Assembly: GCA_025449675.1 (NCBI GenBank)
Contig: JANWIX010000016.1
Coordinates: 1-48,154 of the forward strand
Direction: 5' to 3'
Source: Nitrososphaera sp.
GTDB taxonomy: Archaea > Thermoproteota > Nitrososphaeria > Nitrososphaerales > Nitrososphaeraceae
Length of the DNA: 48,154 bases
The notes under the pieces were generated by a model that worked only from the letters and a program-made list of their open reading frames with translations, searched no databases and was not told the DNA's origin. Made by a program: the position numbers and the translations under genes. Of the stretch, positions 27,678 through 37,279 are shown in pieces (the stretch's first letter is position 1; each line of letters begins with the position of its first letter).

Positions 27678-28232
27678 GTGAAAACGATATCTGACGATGT
27701 GAAGGTACTCGTAGCCGAAGACGAGGCTGTCATTCTGATGCAGTACAAGATGGCGCTGGAAGGCAGAGGGCACCACGTCGTGGGAGCCCGGGACGGAGAG
27801 GAATGCCTAAGGTTATACGAAGCCGAAAGCCAAAATGCATCTGCAGGGGCGTGCCCGTTTGACGCGGTTCTGCTGGATTACAGGATGCCCAAAATGGACG
27901 GGATGGAGGTCGCAAAAAGAATCCTGGCTTTGAGTCCAAGTCAGCGAATTATTATCGCATCGGCGTTCACCAAGGAGGCCCTTGTAGCGTCTCTCAAGCA
28001 GCTAAAGCAGGTCGTTGAATTGCTTCAAAAGCCGTTTGAACTTGACTTACTGGGAGACGTACTTGAAGACAAAGAGATCTTTAGCCAGCTTGAAATGTTG
28101 AACGTCAAAGTAGCAGAAATCAAAGGTATGAATCCGACGCATGAACAGGTAAGGGACCTCCTGGAAGGTCTGAACAAGATTTACGCGCACGGAACAAAAG
28201 ATGCAAGCTCGCTCTCCAGCGCGAGTGCTTGA
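27678..28232 (+). CDS. Response regulator (REC) with short C-terminal helical extension
   Basis: VLVAEDEAVILMQYKMAL, VLLDYRMPKMDG, IIIASAF, LLQKPF; GTG start. Confidence 0.93.
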   Translation: MKTISDDVKVLVAEDEAVILMQYKMALEGRGHHVVGARDGEECLRLYEAESQNASAGACPFDAVLLDYRMPKMDGMEVAKRILALSPSQRIIIASAFTKEALVASLKQLKQVVELLQKPFELDLLGDVLEDKEIFSQLEMLNVKVAEIKGMNPTHEQVRDLLEGLNKIYAHGTKDASSLSSASA

Positions 28233-28356
28233 ACTGAATCGGGCAATTCGCGTACCTGTCAGAATCTGGGGTTTGCTAGCGTTTTCGTGAAGCTAGAGTC
28301 CTTGTGGGCTTCTCAAAATATGTTAACTCCGAGTTGATTTAGTTCATCGCAGGCGG

Positions 28357-28776
28357 TCACGGTGGGCACGTGGTTGTATCCAGTTTATCCACAAAAGTCA
28401 GCTCCTCAGTCGTTGGCTGCTCTGTTCCTCGGACGATCGTGAATCTAACGCTATCACCGACCTGCTTTTGTTCCAAAACCCCTGCTATGTCATTGAGACT
28501 TATTACTTTGATACTGTCTACTTCGGTAATTATGTCACGAGCCCTTAGCCCTTTGTTCTGAGCTGGACTATTCTGTTCAACACAGGTAATGACAAATCCC
28601 TCGTTCTGCGCCAGGTCCAATTGGTCAACCAAGTCTGCGTCGATAATTGTTCCCTTAATCCCCAGCCATGGTTCTACGAACTCCACAGGATTACCCGATA
28701 CGTAAGAAAAGGCGGCCCCGACTACAGCGATTAGCAGCACAAACGAGATCGCCATGTTGGTGGGATTGTGCATCAA
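28357..28776 (-). CDS. Membrane-anchored PDZ domain protein
   Basis: N-terminal TM; ITCVEQNSPAQNKGLRARDIITEVDSIKVISLNDIAGVLEQKQVGDSVRFTIVRG. Confidence 0.85.
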   Translation of the reverse strand: MMHNPTNMAISFVLLIAVVGAAFSYVSGNPVEFVEPWLGIKGTIIDADLVDQLDLAQNEGFVITCVEQNSPAQNKGLRARDIITEVDSIKVISLNDIAGVLEQKQVGDSVRFTIVRGTEQPTTEELTFVDKLDTTTCPP

Positions 28777-28812
28777 TCCTTTTGAGCCGAATGGGGCAAT
28801 AAACTATTCGTG

Positions 28813-29286
28813 TCACAAGCCCCCGTACTTGGGAAGGTGGCTCTTGCAAATGCGACATCCAAACAGTGAAGCTCCCGAGCCCGGGGTTAATTTCCCTATT
28901 TCGCCGATGATCAGCCTGCCTTGCGCTTCTGCTGCCTTCATCCTAGGTAAATCGCTCGGCTTGACTCCGTATATCACGGGGACGATGGGCACGACTTTTC
29001 CGCAGATATCGCAAAACCCCTCGGAAATTCTTCGAGGATGCTCTTTGTGGTAATCCAAGTGTAATCTGTTTGCCTTCTCAGCGGTTATGCCGAAAGTGTC
29101 AGCTATCTTGTAGTTGATCCTGCAGAATATTGGATCTCCCTCGTCATTTTCGTTTTCTTTCAAGTAGGATACGTGCAGCGCCTTTAGCATTGCTGCAATT
29201 TCCTTGTCGGGCTCCATGGCAGATTCTCCCTCTATCGGCATGGGTGGCAGTGCGGCCATGATAGAATCGTAATCAGAAAATGGCAT
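28813..29286 (-). CDS. Conserved-looking hypothetical with two CxxC motifs
   Basis: GFCDICGKVVPIVPVIYG...LFGCRICKSHLPKYGGL. Confidence 0.65.
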   Translation of the reverse strand: MPFSDYDSIMAALPPMPIEGESAMEPDKEIAAMLKALHVSYLKENENDEGDPIFCRINYKIADTFGITAEKANRLHLDYHKEHPRRISEGFCDICGKVVPIVPVIYGVKPSDLPRMKAAEAQGRLIIGEIGKLTPGSGASLFGCRICKSHLPKYGGL

Positions 29287-29398
29287 TCCATCTCACTCGA
29301 AAGTAGGAAGGCATGAGCTTTCTTTGATTCCCCAACATTTGACAAGTGTTGGAAGATCGAGGACTAGATTATTTATTTCTATGACCCGATGTAGTCTC

Positions 29399-29725
29399 TT
29401 ATTCTTGCTGCGCCAGATAGCGATGCAGCCATTGTCCGTCATGCGGATCAGACATCAGGCGCCCGATTTTTCGATAGTAGGAGATAAATTCCGTACCTCT
29501 TTCCGTTATCTTGAACTTCATTTCTTCTGATTCCTCGAGCAGACCCAGTTGTACAAGATGCCACAGATAGAACTTTAGCATCTGATGGCTAAGATTGGCC
29601 TTGTACATTATGCTTGTTTTTCTTGTCCAGGATTCGCAGAGCGAAAGTATGTCCGCTATGATGTCGATTGTTCCCCTAGCGCCTCTCCTAAAGATGCCCG
29701 GACGACTTTTGTTGACGTGTGACAA
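29399..29725 (-). CDS. Winged-helix regulator (ArnR1-like)
   Basis: DIIADILSLCESWTRKTSIMYKANLSHQMLKFYLWHLVQLGLLEE...ITERGTEFISYY. Confidence 0.8.
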   Translation of the reverse strand: MSHVNKSRPGIFRRGARGTIDIIADILSLCESWTRKTSIMYKANLSHQMLKFYLWHLVQLGLLEESEEMKFKITERGTEFISYYRKIGRLMSDPHDGQWLHRYLAQQE

Positions 29726-29821
29726 CCCTTGAACCTTCCCCGATCAAACGGAAACCCGATCTGATTTAAAGTCAATGCATTGTAAACACAGAGGCGGCTT
29801 TCATTTCTGGACTGGAAAGTA

Positions 29822-31093
29822 CTATTCCGACTCTTTACGGAGCTGAAGAGGCTGGATGATCAGAAGCGACGCAACGCCGATGACGACACTGGTTGCGCCA
29901 AAAGCAATGAACCATGACAGCGGATCGCTACTAAACATAGACACTACAAAGCCTACGAAAAGAGGTCCGAGTATCAGCCCTAGGTCGCCTATCATGCGAT
30001 TAAAGCCAATTCCGCGAGTGAGATGTGACTGCAGTCTAGCTGGCGATCCTGTTTCACTCGATATTCCTATCGCCCCGACTTTTCTGACTCTTGCTTCTAT
30101 TTGTTCTGCGGCCCACGCAATGGACTGGCCAAAGAATCCCGACGAAACCCCCATCAACATCATTATGAACAGCAGCTGGCCAAATGATGTTGTCAGGGGT
30201 ATTATAGCCGTAAGCAGCGCAGAAAACAGGATCGCTAAAAATAGCGGCTTTTTCATACCGTACATGCGCGTAATCCTGCCAGAGAAATATGACGCCGCGA
30301 GGTTGGCCAGAGCGGCAACAGTAAGGATTATGCCGACATCGAATACTGTGAGAGCGAGACTGCCATATGCAAAGAGAGGCATGCCCGTAGAGTAGATGCC
30401 TGCTCTCAGAAATGCAAAGCCGAATGTGGCTACGCCTGCAGTGTTGATATAGAAAGACAGATTGGATGTCCGCGCGGAATTCTGCGATTCTCCGTTGTCG
30501 ATGCGATCCAATCTAAATCTCCCTTTCTTGCTAAACATGGATATCACTCCCAAGGCAACTGCCATCATGACCGCAAATGCAAGATACGGAGAGTTGTAGC
30601 CGTAGAGTACTGCTATCGGGGCGCCAACTATGGGTCCAACAATCGGACCGAGCATAAGTATTGACTGATAGGTGCCCATCGTGGTCGCCCTCTTTGATGA
30701 TTCAGATGAAAGCAGGATGAACGAGACGGCTGTGCTCACATAGATAGATGAGCCTATGCCTTCCAGAATCCTCGCCGAGAACAGTATCCAGTAACTTGGC
30801 GCCAGTCCGGCGAGCAACGCCGCGCCGACAAGAACGCCGAGCCCCAGGATCATGGTTCTATGGAGCCCTAGCCTATCAGCAAGAAATCCCGATGGTACGT
30901 CAAAGATCAATCTGCCGATCGCAAAGCCTGCAATAACGGCGCCTACAAGGAGCTCATTGGCACCCAGATAATGACCGGCGTACAACGCGAGGGATGGGGT
31001 TGCCATGCTTGATCCCATCATCACTATTAGCGAAACAAGCGAAAGGGCTACCACGCCTGGCTTGATTGAAAGTCCTTGACCTATTGAGAACAT
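29822..31093 (-). CDS. Major facilitator superfamily transporter
   Basis: 12-TM pattern; GFAIGRLIFDVPSGFLADRLGLHRTMILG. Confidence 0.92.
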   Translation of the reverse strand: MFSIGQGLSIKPGVVALSLVSLIVMMGSSMATPSLALYAGHYLGANELLVGAVIAGFAIGRLIFDVPSGFLADRLGLHRTMILGLGVLVGAALLAGLAPSYWILFSARILEGIGSSIYVSTAVSFILLSSESSKRATTMGTYQSILMLGPIVGPIVGAPIAVLYGYNSPYLAFAVMMAVALGVISMFSKKGRFRLDRIDNGESQNSARTSNLSFYINTAGVATFGFAFLRAGIYSTGMPLFAYGSLALTVFDVGIILTVAALANLAASYFSGRITRMYGMKKPLFLAILFSALLTAIIPLTTSFGQLLFIMMLMGVSSGFFGQSIAWAAEQIEARVRKVGAIGISSETGSPARLQSHLTRGIGFNRMIGDLGLILGPLFVGFVVSMFSSDPLSWFIAFGATSVVIGVASLLIIQPLQLRKESE

Positions 31094-31182
31094 TGCGGGA
31101 TCGAGATGAGAATGGTATGTTCTAGCTGAACCTAATTTATCTCTGTGTATGTATGCTGGTATGCACTAGATTAATTCGCGGG

Positions 31183-31689
31183 TCAGTCTTTCTTGTATTG
31201 GACGTCTGAACTCCCACTTTGACCCATCTTGATTACGATGGTGTCGCCTGCCCTTGCAAATATTCGCTGCCTCTTCTCGTTCGTGAATATCCAGCCAAGG
31301 ATCAAGTCTATTGGAAGGAGAAACGCCTTTCCAAAGCTCTCTATTGCTATACTTCTGATATTTGCCCTGTTTCCATTCAGGTCTGTCGTTTTTAGCCGGA
31401 GAGCCATCTTGCCCAGCGATTGACCCGTAGTGGTTTCAAAGTAAATCCAGTACGCAAAGAAAACGAGGCTCGTGATCGCCCATCTTGCAGGACCATCCGC
31501 GTTCTGAAACCATCTCTCTGGAGTTCCGTCGAGCCAGAACGGAATTGCTACGGCAGCAAAGATTGCCCACAGAACTAGATTTACAATTACAAAATCTATT
31601 AGCCATGCAAGAAATCTGTCGATCCAATTGGCGAGCAAGATATCACTGCGATTTCCTGCAGGGGGATTCGCTGGAATATCCGAGCTCAT
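31183..31689 (-). CDS. RDD family membrane protein
   Basis: NWIDRFLAWLIDFVIVNLVLW, TTGQSLGKMALRLKTTD. Confidence 0.9.
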   Translation of the reverse strand: MSSDIPANPPAGNRSDILLANWIDRFLAWLIDFVIVNLVLWAIFAAVAIPFWLDGTPERWFQNADGPARWAITSLVFFAYWIYFETTTGQSLGKMALRLKTTDLNGNRANIRSIAIESFGKAFLLPIDLILGWIFTNEKRQRIFARAGDTIVIKMGQSGSSDVQYKKD

Positions 31690-31867
31690 GTTACTGGCTT
31701 ACCCGTATCCGGGTTATAACTGATATCATAACGCAAGCTCCAGAGTACTTTGTTTCCAGGGAGGGATTATCGGGAAGGCGCAAAACGTGAGAGAGCGTAG
31801 GAGATCCCGAAGAGTCGCAAGTCAGTAATTCTTTAATAGCTTTAGCAGTCATTGTTTTTGAGAAACC

Positions 31868-32107
31868 ATGGCCGAAGCATATGTCCTAATCAACTGCGAT
31901 CTGGGAACGGAAGAAGCTGTAATAAAGGAATTGAAGTCGATTGCCGGTATTTCTGAAGTCAAGGGGGTTTTTGGCGTCTATGACGTGATAGCCAGGATTA
32001 GTTCAGACTCTGAGTCTGGCATAAAGAAGGTGATAGGGAAGGTCCGCGCGATGAACAGTGTAAAGTCTAGTCTGACTATGATGGTTGTCGAGGGTCAGGG
32101 CGACTAG
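31868..32107 (+). CDS. Stand-alone Lrp/AsnC ligand-binding (RAM) domain protein
   Basis: MAEAYVLINCDLGTEEAVIKELKSIAGISEVKGVFGVYDVIARISSDSESGIKKVIGKVR. Confidence 0.9.
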   Translation: MAEAYVLINCDLGTEEAVIKELKSIAGISEVKGVFGVYDVIARISSDSESGIKKVIGKVRAMNSVKSSLTMMVVEGQGD

Positions 32108-32285
32108 GCTTACCATGATGAAGTGTCAAATAGCGCTGGCATTCACAGATGCCAGATAGACATTTCGAGCTCCCGCCTATGTGGTAGTCTTTATGATGAC
32201 CGCAAACGCAGAAATGTCTTCGGCCAAGGATAGAGTACTTTGACAAGGCTCTGCCTTCCGACGATTGTTCAGCACTCCTCCGCAC
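32076..32285 (-). CDS. Small His/Cys-rich putative zinc-binding protein
   Basis: CVCGHHKDYHIGGSSKCLSGICECQRY; start may be internal. Confidence 0.55.
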   Translation of the reverse strand: MRRSAEQSSEGRALSKYSILGRRHFCVCGHHKDYHIGGSSKCLSGICECQRYLTLHHGKPSRPDPRQPS

Positions 32286-32394
32286 GGTTCGCTATATTTT
32301 CTTCCTTTTATTATAGACGAGCATGAAATTCTATAAAATGACATGTCACGTAAACCCTGCAGAATTTATTCGTCAAACATTCTGAGCTATGAGC

Positions 32395-32421
32395 AAAAAA
32401 AGTGATGGGACCTTGCCCATC
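32395..32421 (-). terminator. Hairpin plus T-run terminator for ftsZ
   Basis: Minus strand GATGGG-CAAGGT-CCCATC then ACTTTTTTT, just downstream of the ftsZ stop. Confidence 0.65.
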
Positions 32422-32446
32422 TTGTCGCAGCAGAGTGGTAAGCGGG

Positions 32447-33544
32447 TTAACCCCACCATTTTCTCTTTGTCTTTTCTTCTGCGGCCACAGCTTGTGGCTC
32501 TGGCTGCATTCTTGACATGCCGCTAAAGTTGGTCTCGACTCCCGTCAACACTATCATGACTCTTGCTCTGCCCTTTAGCGATGAATCAACCCTGGCTCCC
32601 CAGATGATTCTGATTTCATGAGGCATGGTTCTTGTGACAAGTTCACCGGCCCTGGTTACTTCTTCGAGCGTTACGTCGTCACCTCCGCTGACGTGAACCA
32701 GCACTCCGTTTGCTTTGCTCATGTCCTTTATGTCCAGCAACTGGGTCTCAAGGGCCATCCTCGTTGCGACCTCGATTCTGTCCATTCCCTCAGCACTTCC
32801 GACTCCGATCGCGGCAAGTCCCTTGCCTTCCATGATTGCCGTGAGATCCGCAAAGTCAATGTTTATGAGAGATGCGGTAGTTATCGTTTCTGTAATACCC
32901 TTTACAAATTGTCCGACGAGCTCGTTTGCTACTCCCAGCGCTTCCTTTAGTGGCAGGTTCCCGGCCAGCCTTGTCAGTTTGTTGTTGTCGATGGTGACAA
33001 GCGTATCGCATGATCTCTGAAGGTTATCGAGTGCCTCTTTGGCCATGTCGTATCGATATCTTTCGACTGCGAATGGAAGCGTGACTACGCCTATGATAAG
33101 AGCGCCGGTCTCTCTTTTGAGATCATTGGCAAGTACCTGTATTGCCCCAGTCCCTGTTCCTCCGCCAAGCCCCGCACATATGAAGATGATATTAGCGCCC
33201 TGGACTTCTCTTGAAATTTCGGTAAAGCTTTCCCTTGCCGCATCCATACCCTTCTCGGCGTAACCACCGCATCCTCTCCCCTGGGTTGTTTTGGGTCCGA
33301 TCAAGATCCTTCTATCTGCTCGCGTTATTCCTAGGTGTGCAGCATCCGTGTTCACCGCAATCAGCTTGCCTCCTGACAGTCCCCTTTCTTTTATCCAAGA
33401 AACGATGTTGCTCCCAGCGCCGCCGGCCCCGATGACACAAACCGTTGGTTTGGCCATTTCCATGACTGCGCGTATGGTTTCTTCCTCCATTATAGATTCT
33501 GCCGTTACCGACTTTCCGGAATAGTTGGTAAAATCACTTGACAT
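32447..33544 (-). CDS. ftsZ: FtsZ-family tubulin-like GTPase
   Basis: VIGAGGAGSNIVSWI, ICAGLGGGTGTGAIQVLANDL (tubulin signature), NIDFADLTAIMEGKGLAAIGVG (T7 loop). Confidence 0.95.
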   Translation of the reverse strand: MSSDFTNYSGKSVTAESIMEEETIRAVMEMAKPTVCVIGAGGAGSNIVSWIKERGLSGGKLIAVNTDAAHLGITRADRRILIGPKTTQGRGCGGYAEKGMDAARESFTEISREVQGANIIFICAGLGGGTGTGAIQVLANDLKRETGALIIGVVTLPFAVERYRYDMAKEALDNLQRSCDTLVTIDNNKLTRLAGNLPLKEALGVANELVGQFVKGITETITTASLINIDFADLTAIMEGKGLAAIGVGSAEGMDRIEVATRMALETQLLDIKDMSKANGVLVHVSGGDDVTLEEVTRAGELVTRTMPHEIRIIWGARVDSSLKGRARVMIVLTGVETNFSGMSRMQPEPQAVAAEEKTKRKWWG

Positions 33545-33658
33545 TGATAACTACAGAATTCTTTGTGATGCATATACCCTCTATTATGTAGAAAAAATTA
33601 ACGACAGATGCATCAATACTTTGAACGCGGATGATGTCAGGAGGCAAAGAAAGTTATT

Positions 33659-33952
33659 CTAGCGCTTGTTGAAGGCCTTGTGGTTGTAATATAGGTCGCT
33701 CAGCAAGTCCTCATGCGATGATTTTGCATCGCCGCTCTTTTCTATGACCCTGTCGGGCGGAAAAGTGATGTTGGATTCGACTTTCTGACATTGGCTGCAA
33801 AAGTAGACTGCTAGGGTCATTTCCTTGTGTGCTGACCTGGAATGACCACAAGAATCACATGGCATGAGATACAAGAAAGATTTGCCAACATGATACATAA
33901 GGCTTTGACGTAGGGGAAAGGAGACATACAGCACTGTATGCAAGTCGCTCAT
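33659..33952 (-). CDS. Small zinc-ribbon-like protein
   Basis: CDSCGHSRSAHKEMTLAVYFCSQCQK. Confidence 0.6.
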   Translation of the reverse strand: MSDLHTVLYVSFPLRQSLMYHVGKSFLYLMPCDSCGHSRSAHKEMTLAVYFCSQCQKVESNITFPPDRVIEKSGDAKSSHEDLLSDLYYNHKAFNKR

Positions 33953-34113
33953 GCAGTAAGGGCGTGTCCGTGATCCTCTACTTCAAACTTTTGGAAGGTT
34001 TTGTAGACTTTACAGTATTTTTCGGCGACTTCCTGCAAATCGCAAGGAACGCCTTCTACTCTGAACTTGCACATGCAGGCGTACTTGCATTTTCCAAAGT
34101 TCGGGGGGTTCAA
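33949..34113 (-). CDS. Cys-rich microprotein, TTG start or remnant; start uncertain
   Basis: Read by hand: NPPNFGKCKYACMCKFRVEGVPCDLQEVAEKYCKVYKTFQKFEVEDHGHALTA; stop overlaps the next ATG (ATGA). Confidence 0.45.
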   Translation of the reverse strand: MNPPNFGKCKYACMCKFRVEGVPCDLQEVAEKYCKVYKTFQKFEVEDHGHALTA

Positions 34114-34352
34114 CAGCTGTAAGTGATAATGATGCCAAAGCTCTATTTTCTCATGTGTGTCTCAACCATTACATGAGGCCCGATTCCCTTGATGTAGGGC
34201 GAGTTACCCCTTTTTCTTATAATCGTGTCCCCAGGAGGATTAGTTTCTGTGGATTGGAGGTGAAGCATACGCTATGTGTGATAACCACGTATCTGCTGAC
34301 ACATATTAGCGACGAGCCACTTCTTTTATAATACTTCTAGAAACTAGGCTAC

Positions 34353-35114
34353 ATGCACAAGTCAAGAACCCTCAGCGCCGGTCAGGCTGCACAGGAATCG
34401 AAAGCGGACGCAGGTAGTCCTGCTTTGAATGACTCTATCAGGGATAGTTCAAGAAAGACACTTTTAGAGCAGCTTGCTTCGTATGGGTTCGCAGTTGACC
34501 AGTATGCGGAGTGCACTATAGAGCAGCTCCAAGACCTGGTGCGTGGAGCAAGGTGGCTTCACAGGACCTACAAGAATGCCGGCGACTCCACAAGCATTGA
34601 CGCCGTTACGGAGCCCACATTCAAAGTCGAAAAGCGCGAAAATAGCCTGTGCTTCACCGAAGTTGACAAGAAGGTTTTGAGATCATTATTGGATTCCGGC
34701 GGGAAGGTATCTTCGCTGGCCCTATCAAGAAAGTTAGAGATCCCGCTGACGACTGTCCAGAGAAGGAGAAAGAGGCTTGAGAGCGAGTTCCTAGAAGTAT
34801 CCTACTCGCTGAGACTTGACAAGCTTGGCTGGAGAAAAGCCGACTTGCTGGTCTCTACGGAAAAGGGAATGACATCCACTGTCGGAAAAGAGATCCTGGC
34901 GCATGACAATATCACCCGAGTCTCCAAGGCAATAGGAGAGCACACCATTGACCTTCACGCAGAGTCAGTGTTTAGGGACAACAAGCAGCTCTTGAACGTC
35001 ATAGAGTGGATAAAATCCCTCGAAGGCGTAAAAGATATCGTATGGACAGAACCGGTAGAGATGGTCGGAAAGAATAATTCGATACAGTATGAAATAATAG
35101 ACAAACATCTCTAA
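34353..35114 (+). CDS. Lrp/AsnC-type winged-helix regulator with extended N-terminus
   Basis: FTEVDKKVLRSLLDSGGKVSSLALSRKLEIPLTTVQRRRKRLE HTH. Confidence 0.8.
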   Translation: MHKSRTLSAGQAAQESKADAGSPALNDSIRDSSRKTLLEQLASYGFAVDQYAECTIEQLQDLVRGARWLHRTYKNAGDSTSIDAVTEPTFKVEKRENSLCFTEVDKKVLRSLLDSGGKVSSLALSRKLEIPLTTVQRRRKRLESEFLEVSYSLRLDKLGWRKADLLVSTEKGMTSTVGKEILAHDNITRVSKAIGEHTIDLHAESVFRDNKQLLNVIEWIKSLEGVKDIVWTEPVEMVGKNNSIQYEIIDKHL

Positions 35115-35290
35115 TCAAAACATCCCGCATCCTGCCACGCAACGTTCGTCCTATGTATAGAGGTCCCGATTTCCTATGGATGCGCTTTAGCTATCCTCGG
35201 AACCCCGATTCTGAGGCGTTGGTGGTATGCCGACCATACACCCACGTGATTATTAGCCTCAGCAGGTTGCTCTAAGATCGCCATCAGGAC

Positions 35291-35710
35291 ATGCATGTCG
35301 AACAAAGCAAGCAGACCGAAAAAAGGGACAAGCTGGATATCATGATACAACTGCTTCAAATCGCAAGGGAACCCATAAAAAAGACACGCATCATGCAGGT
35401 GGCCTATCTGAATTTTTACCAGGTATCAAAATACCTGGACTACCTTATGGGCGCAGGATTGCTGGAAACGATCACCAAGCCCTACCCGGGTTTTAGGATC
35501 ACTGAAAAGGGCAGGATGTTCTTGGCGTTGCTCACTGTCACAGAGCAAAAGTCTGACGGGGCGGGCGCTGGAGAGGGACCCATTACAGGAACCGATGGAA
35601 TCTACATACGATTGAGCCTGATTGAACAGGCGCTAAAAGAAGTGTTCAAGGAAGATGCTGTGGCCCTCTTGATGGAAAAGATTCGGTCGGCCAAAAGCGG
35701 CCAAACCTAG
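35291..35710 (+). CDS. Winged-helix regulator (ArnR1-like)
   Basis: DIMIQLLQIAREPIKKTRIMQVAYLNFYQVSKYLDYLMGAGLLE...ITEKGRMFLALL. Confidence 0.85.
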   Translation: MHVEQSKQTEKRDKLDIMIQLLQIAREPIKKTRIMQVAYLNFYQVSKYLDYLMGAGLLETITKPYPGFRITEKGRMFLALLTVTEQKSDGAGAGEGPITGTDGIYIRLSLIEQALKEVFKEDAVALLMEKIRSAKSGQT

Positions 35711-35942
35711 TGTTCCACGGTCAACGACAGGTACAAGTTTCCAAATACAAACAGGGCAGATCCGGAACAGATGACTTGATTGGCCGCGCCTTGCTTGTTG
35801 GCGTGACGTTAATAGCAGAATGCTCAGGTTGTTGAACACTGGCTGCAATCGCGCTTTTCGCATATAGCCTTTGGGTGATCACGACCATCATCATGTGAAC
35901 CTCAGACATCTGTCTTTTATATTGCAAATGTGAAGTGCCGGC

Positions 35943-36278
35943 ATGGATGCGAGAGAAGGGATACTCTACGAGTCAATAACAGATGCTTTGCAAACATTGG
36001 GTGACTCTACAAGACAGGCCTTTATCTGGCAGCTAAAAAAGAACGGCATACGATTTACACCCCACAGGGTAGACCTAAGGGAAATTGAGCTGATGTTGCT
36101 CCAGTACTTTGGCGATGGAGCACATGGAATATTCGACAGGATATGTGAGTCATTCACTCGAAAAGGACTTGACCGTGGATATTTTCGGGTCGTACCGGAC
36201 AGCAAGGAACAAGCGGTCGTTGCCAAAGCCGTTGAAAGATTCTTGCATGGAGGATCGTTTGACAAAACAGCTGACTAG
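35943..36278 (+). CDS. Hypothetical, possibly a NitrOD5-like thaumarchaeal output domain
   Basis: SITDALQTLGDSTRQAFIWQLKKNGIRFTPHRVDLREIELMLLQYFGDGAHGIFDRI; family recognition tentative. Confidence 0.6.
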   Translation: MDAREGILYESITDALQTLGDSTRQAFIWQLKKNGIRFTPHRVDLREIELMLLQYFGDGAHGIFDRICESFTRKGLDRGYFRVVPDSKEQAVVAKAVERFLHGGSFDKTAD

Positions 36279-36400
36279 GACTTTGCAGTTCAAGGCTCTG
36301 CATTCCGTGAAAAGAAAGCCCCCGTTCAGTATGCTCAGTTCCGGTCTCCGTCCTTCATATCGCCACTCGGGGCAGTGGCACAACATCAAACTGGCATTTC

Positions 36401-36736
36401 TTGCCAATAAAGGCCGAGTTGGTGGACAGCCCGGTTTTATCACCGCCAGTGCACCTGATGATGAGAATGCAGGGAACTGGTCTGATAGAGAAGCTCCTAG
36501 CCGCAGGAGTAGTTGAAAAAAGGACAGATGATCTGAAGTTCTCAGACGATTTCTGCAAACACCTAGTGTATTGTAACCGCAATTACGGTTTCAAGGGGGG
36601 CGGGACACTCGAGGTCTGGCGCCAGATCATGGTCAAATTCAAATCGGGGCTGGACGGGCTTTCAGATAAGGAAATCGCGACGACAATAGTGCTTCTTGAT
36701 TACTTTCTAGATAGAATCGCCCCCGAAAAATCCTGA
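36401..36736 (+). CDS. Hypothetical protein
   Basis: ORF; start uncertain (TTG 36401 or internal Met). Confidence 0.55.
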   Translation: MPIKAELVDSPVLSPPVHLMMRMQGTGLIEKLLAAGVVEKRTDDLKFSDDFCKHLVYCNRNYGFKGGGTLEVWRQIMVKFKSGLDGLSDKEIATTIVLLDYFLDRIAPEKS

Positions 36737-36923
36737 TCTGCTACTCTTCTCGTGTTCACGTAAACGCGGCAAGGTTGCATCTGCACTACGTCAAGGCTCA
36801 GTACGGCTGGTAGAAAAACGAACCAGAAACATACTTTCATTCGGATACTTCATTTCGCTGATCGATGTATAATGGCATCCTTTTGTTTATAGCTGAATCG
36901 CCAAGAACGAATTACTGTCCGTC

Positions 36924-37211
36924 ATGTCACACCAAAACGGCGTCTTGGGGAATTCCGGCCTGGATAATGATCATGTCCAATCGGCCCACGCGAGGGATCG
37001 TACTCACTTTACACCCATTGTCAGGCCGGAATACTCCGAGTTAAGTGTCAGAAGTTTCACATTGAGAACGCGAATATTTGGGAGTGAATCGATTTCTTCC
37101 GGTTCCAACAAACACTATGTCCGCCGACCCCACGAATGCGGTGTTTGCTCAAGAACCTTCCGAAGCAAAAATGCACTTCGGGAACACAGCTTCCAAAATC
37201 ATGCCTACTAA
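36924..37211 (+). CDS. Protein with C-terminal classic C2H2 zinc finger
   Basis: HECGVCSRTFRSKNALREHSFQNHAY: C-x2-C-x12-H-x4-H. Confidence 0.65.
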   Translation: MSHQNGVLGNSGLDNDHVQSAHARDRTHFTPIVRPEYSELSVRSFTLRTRIFGSESISSGSNKHYVRRPHECGVCSRTFRSKNALREHSFQNHAY

Positions 37212-37279
37212 GGTAATGCTGCGATATTTCGCCATTTTCTCGAAGGTAATAGATGATTCGACATCAGGCGACCGTGTGA

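Noticed and set aside
28264-28300. Weak inverted repeat CTAGC...GCTAG after the 27678 response regulator as terminator
   Set aside because: Five-bp stem without a clear T-run; not distinguishable from chance.
36109-36516. ORF 36109..36516 overlapping two better ORFs
   Set aside because: Out of frame with 35943 and 36401 genes and atypical composition.
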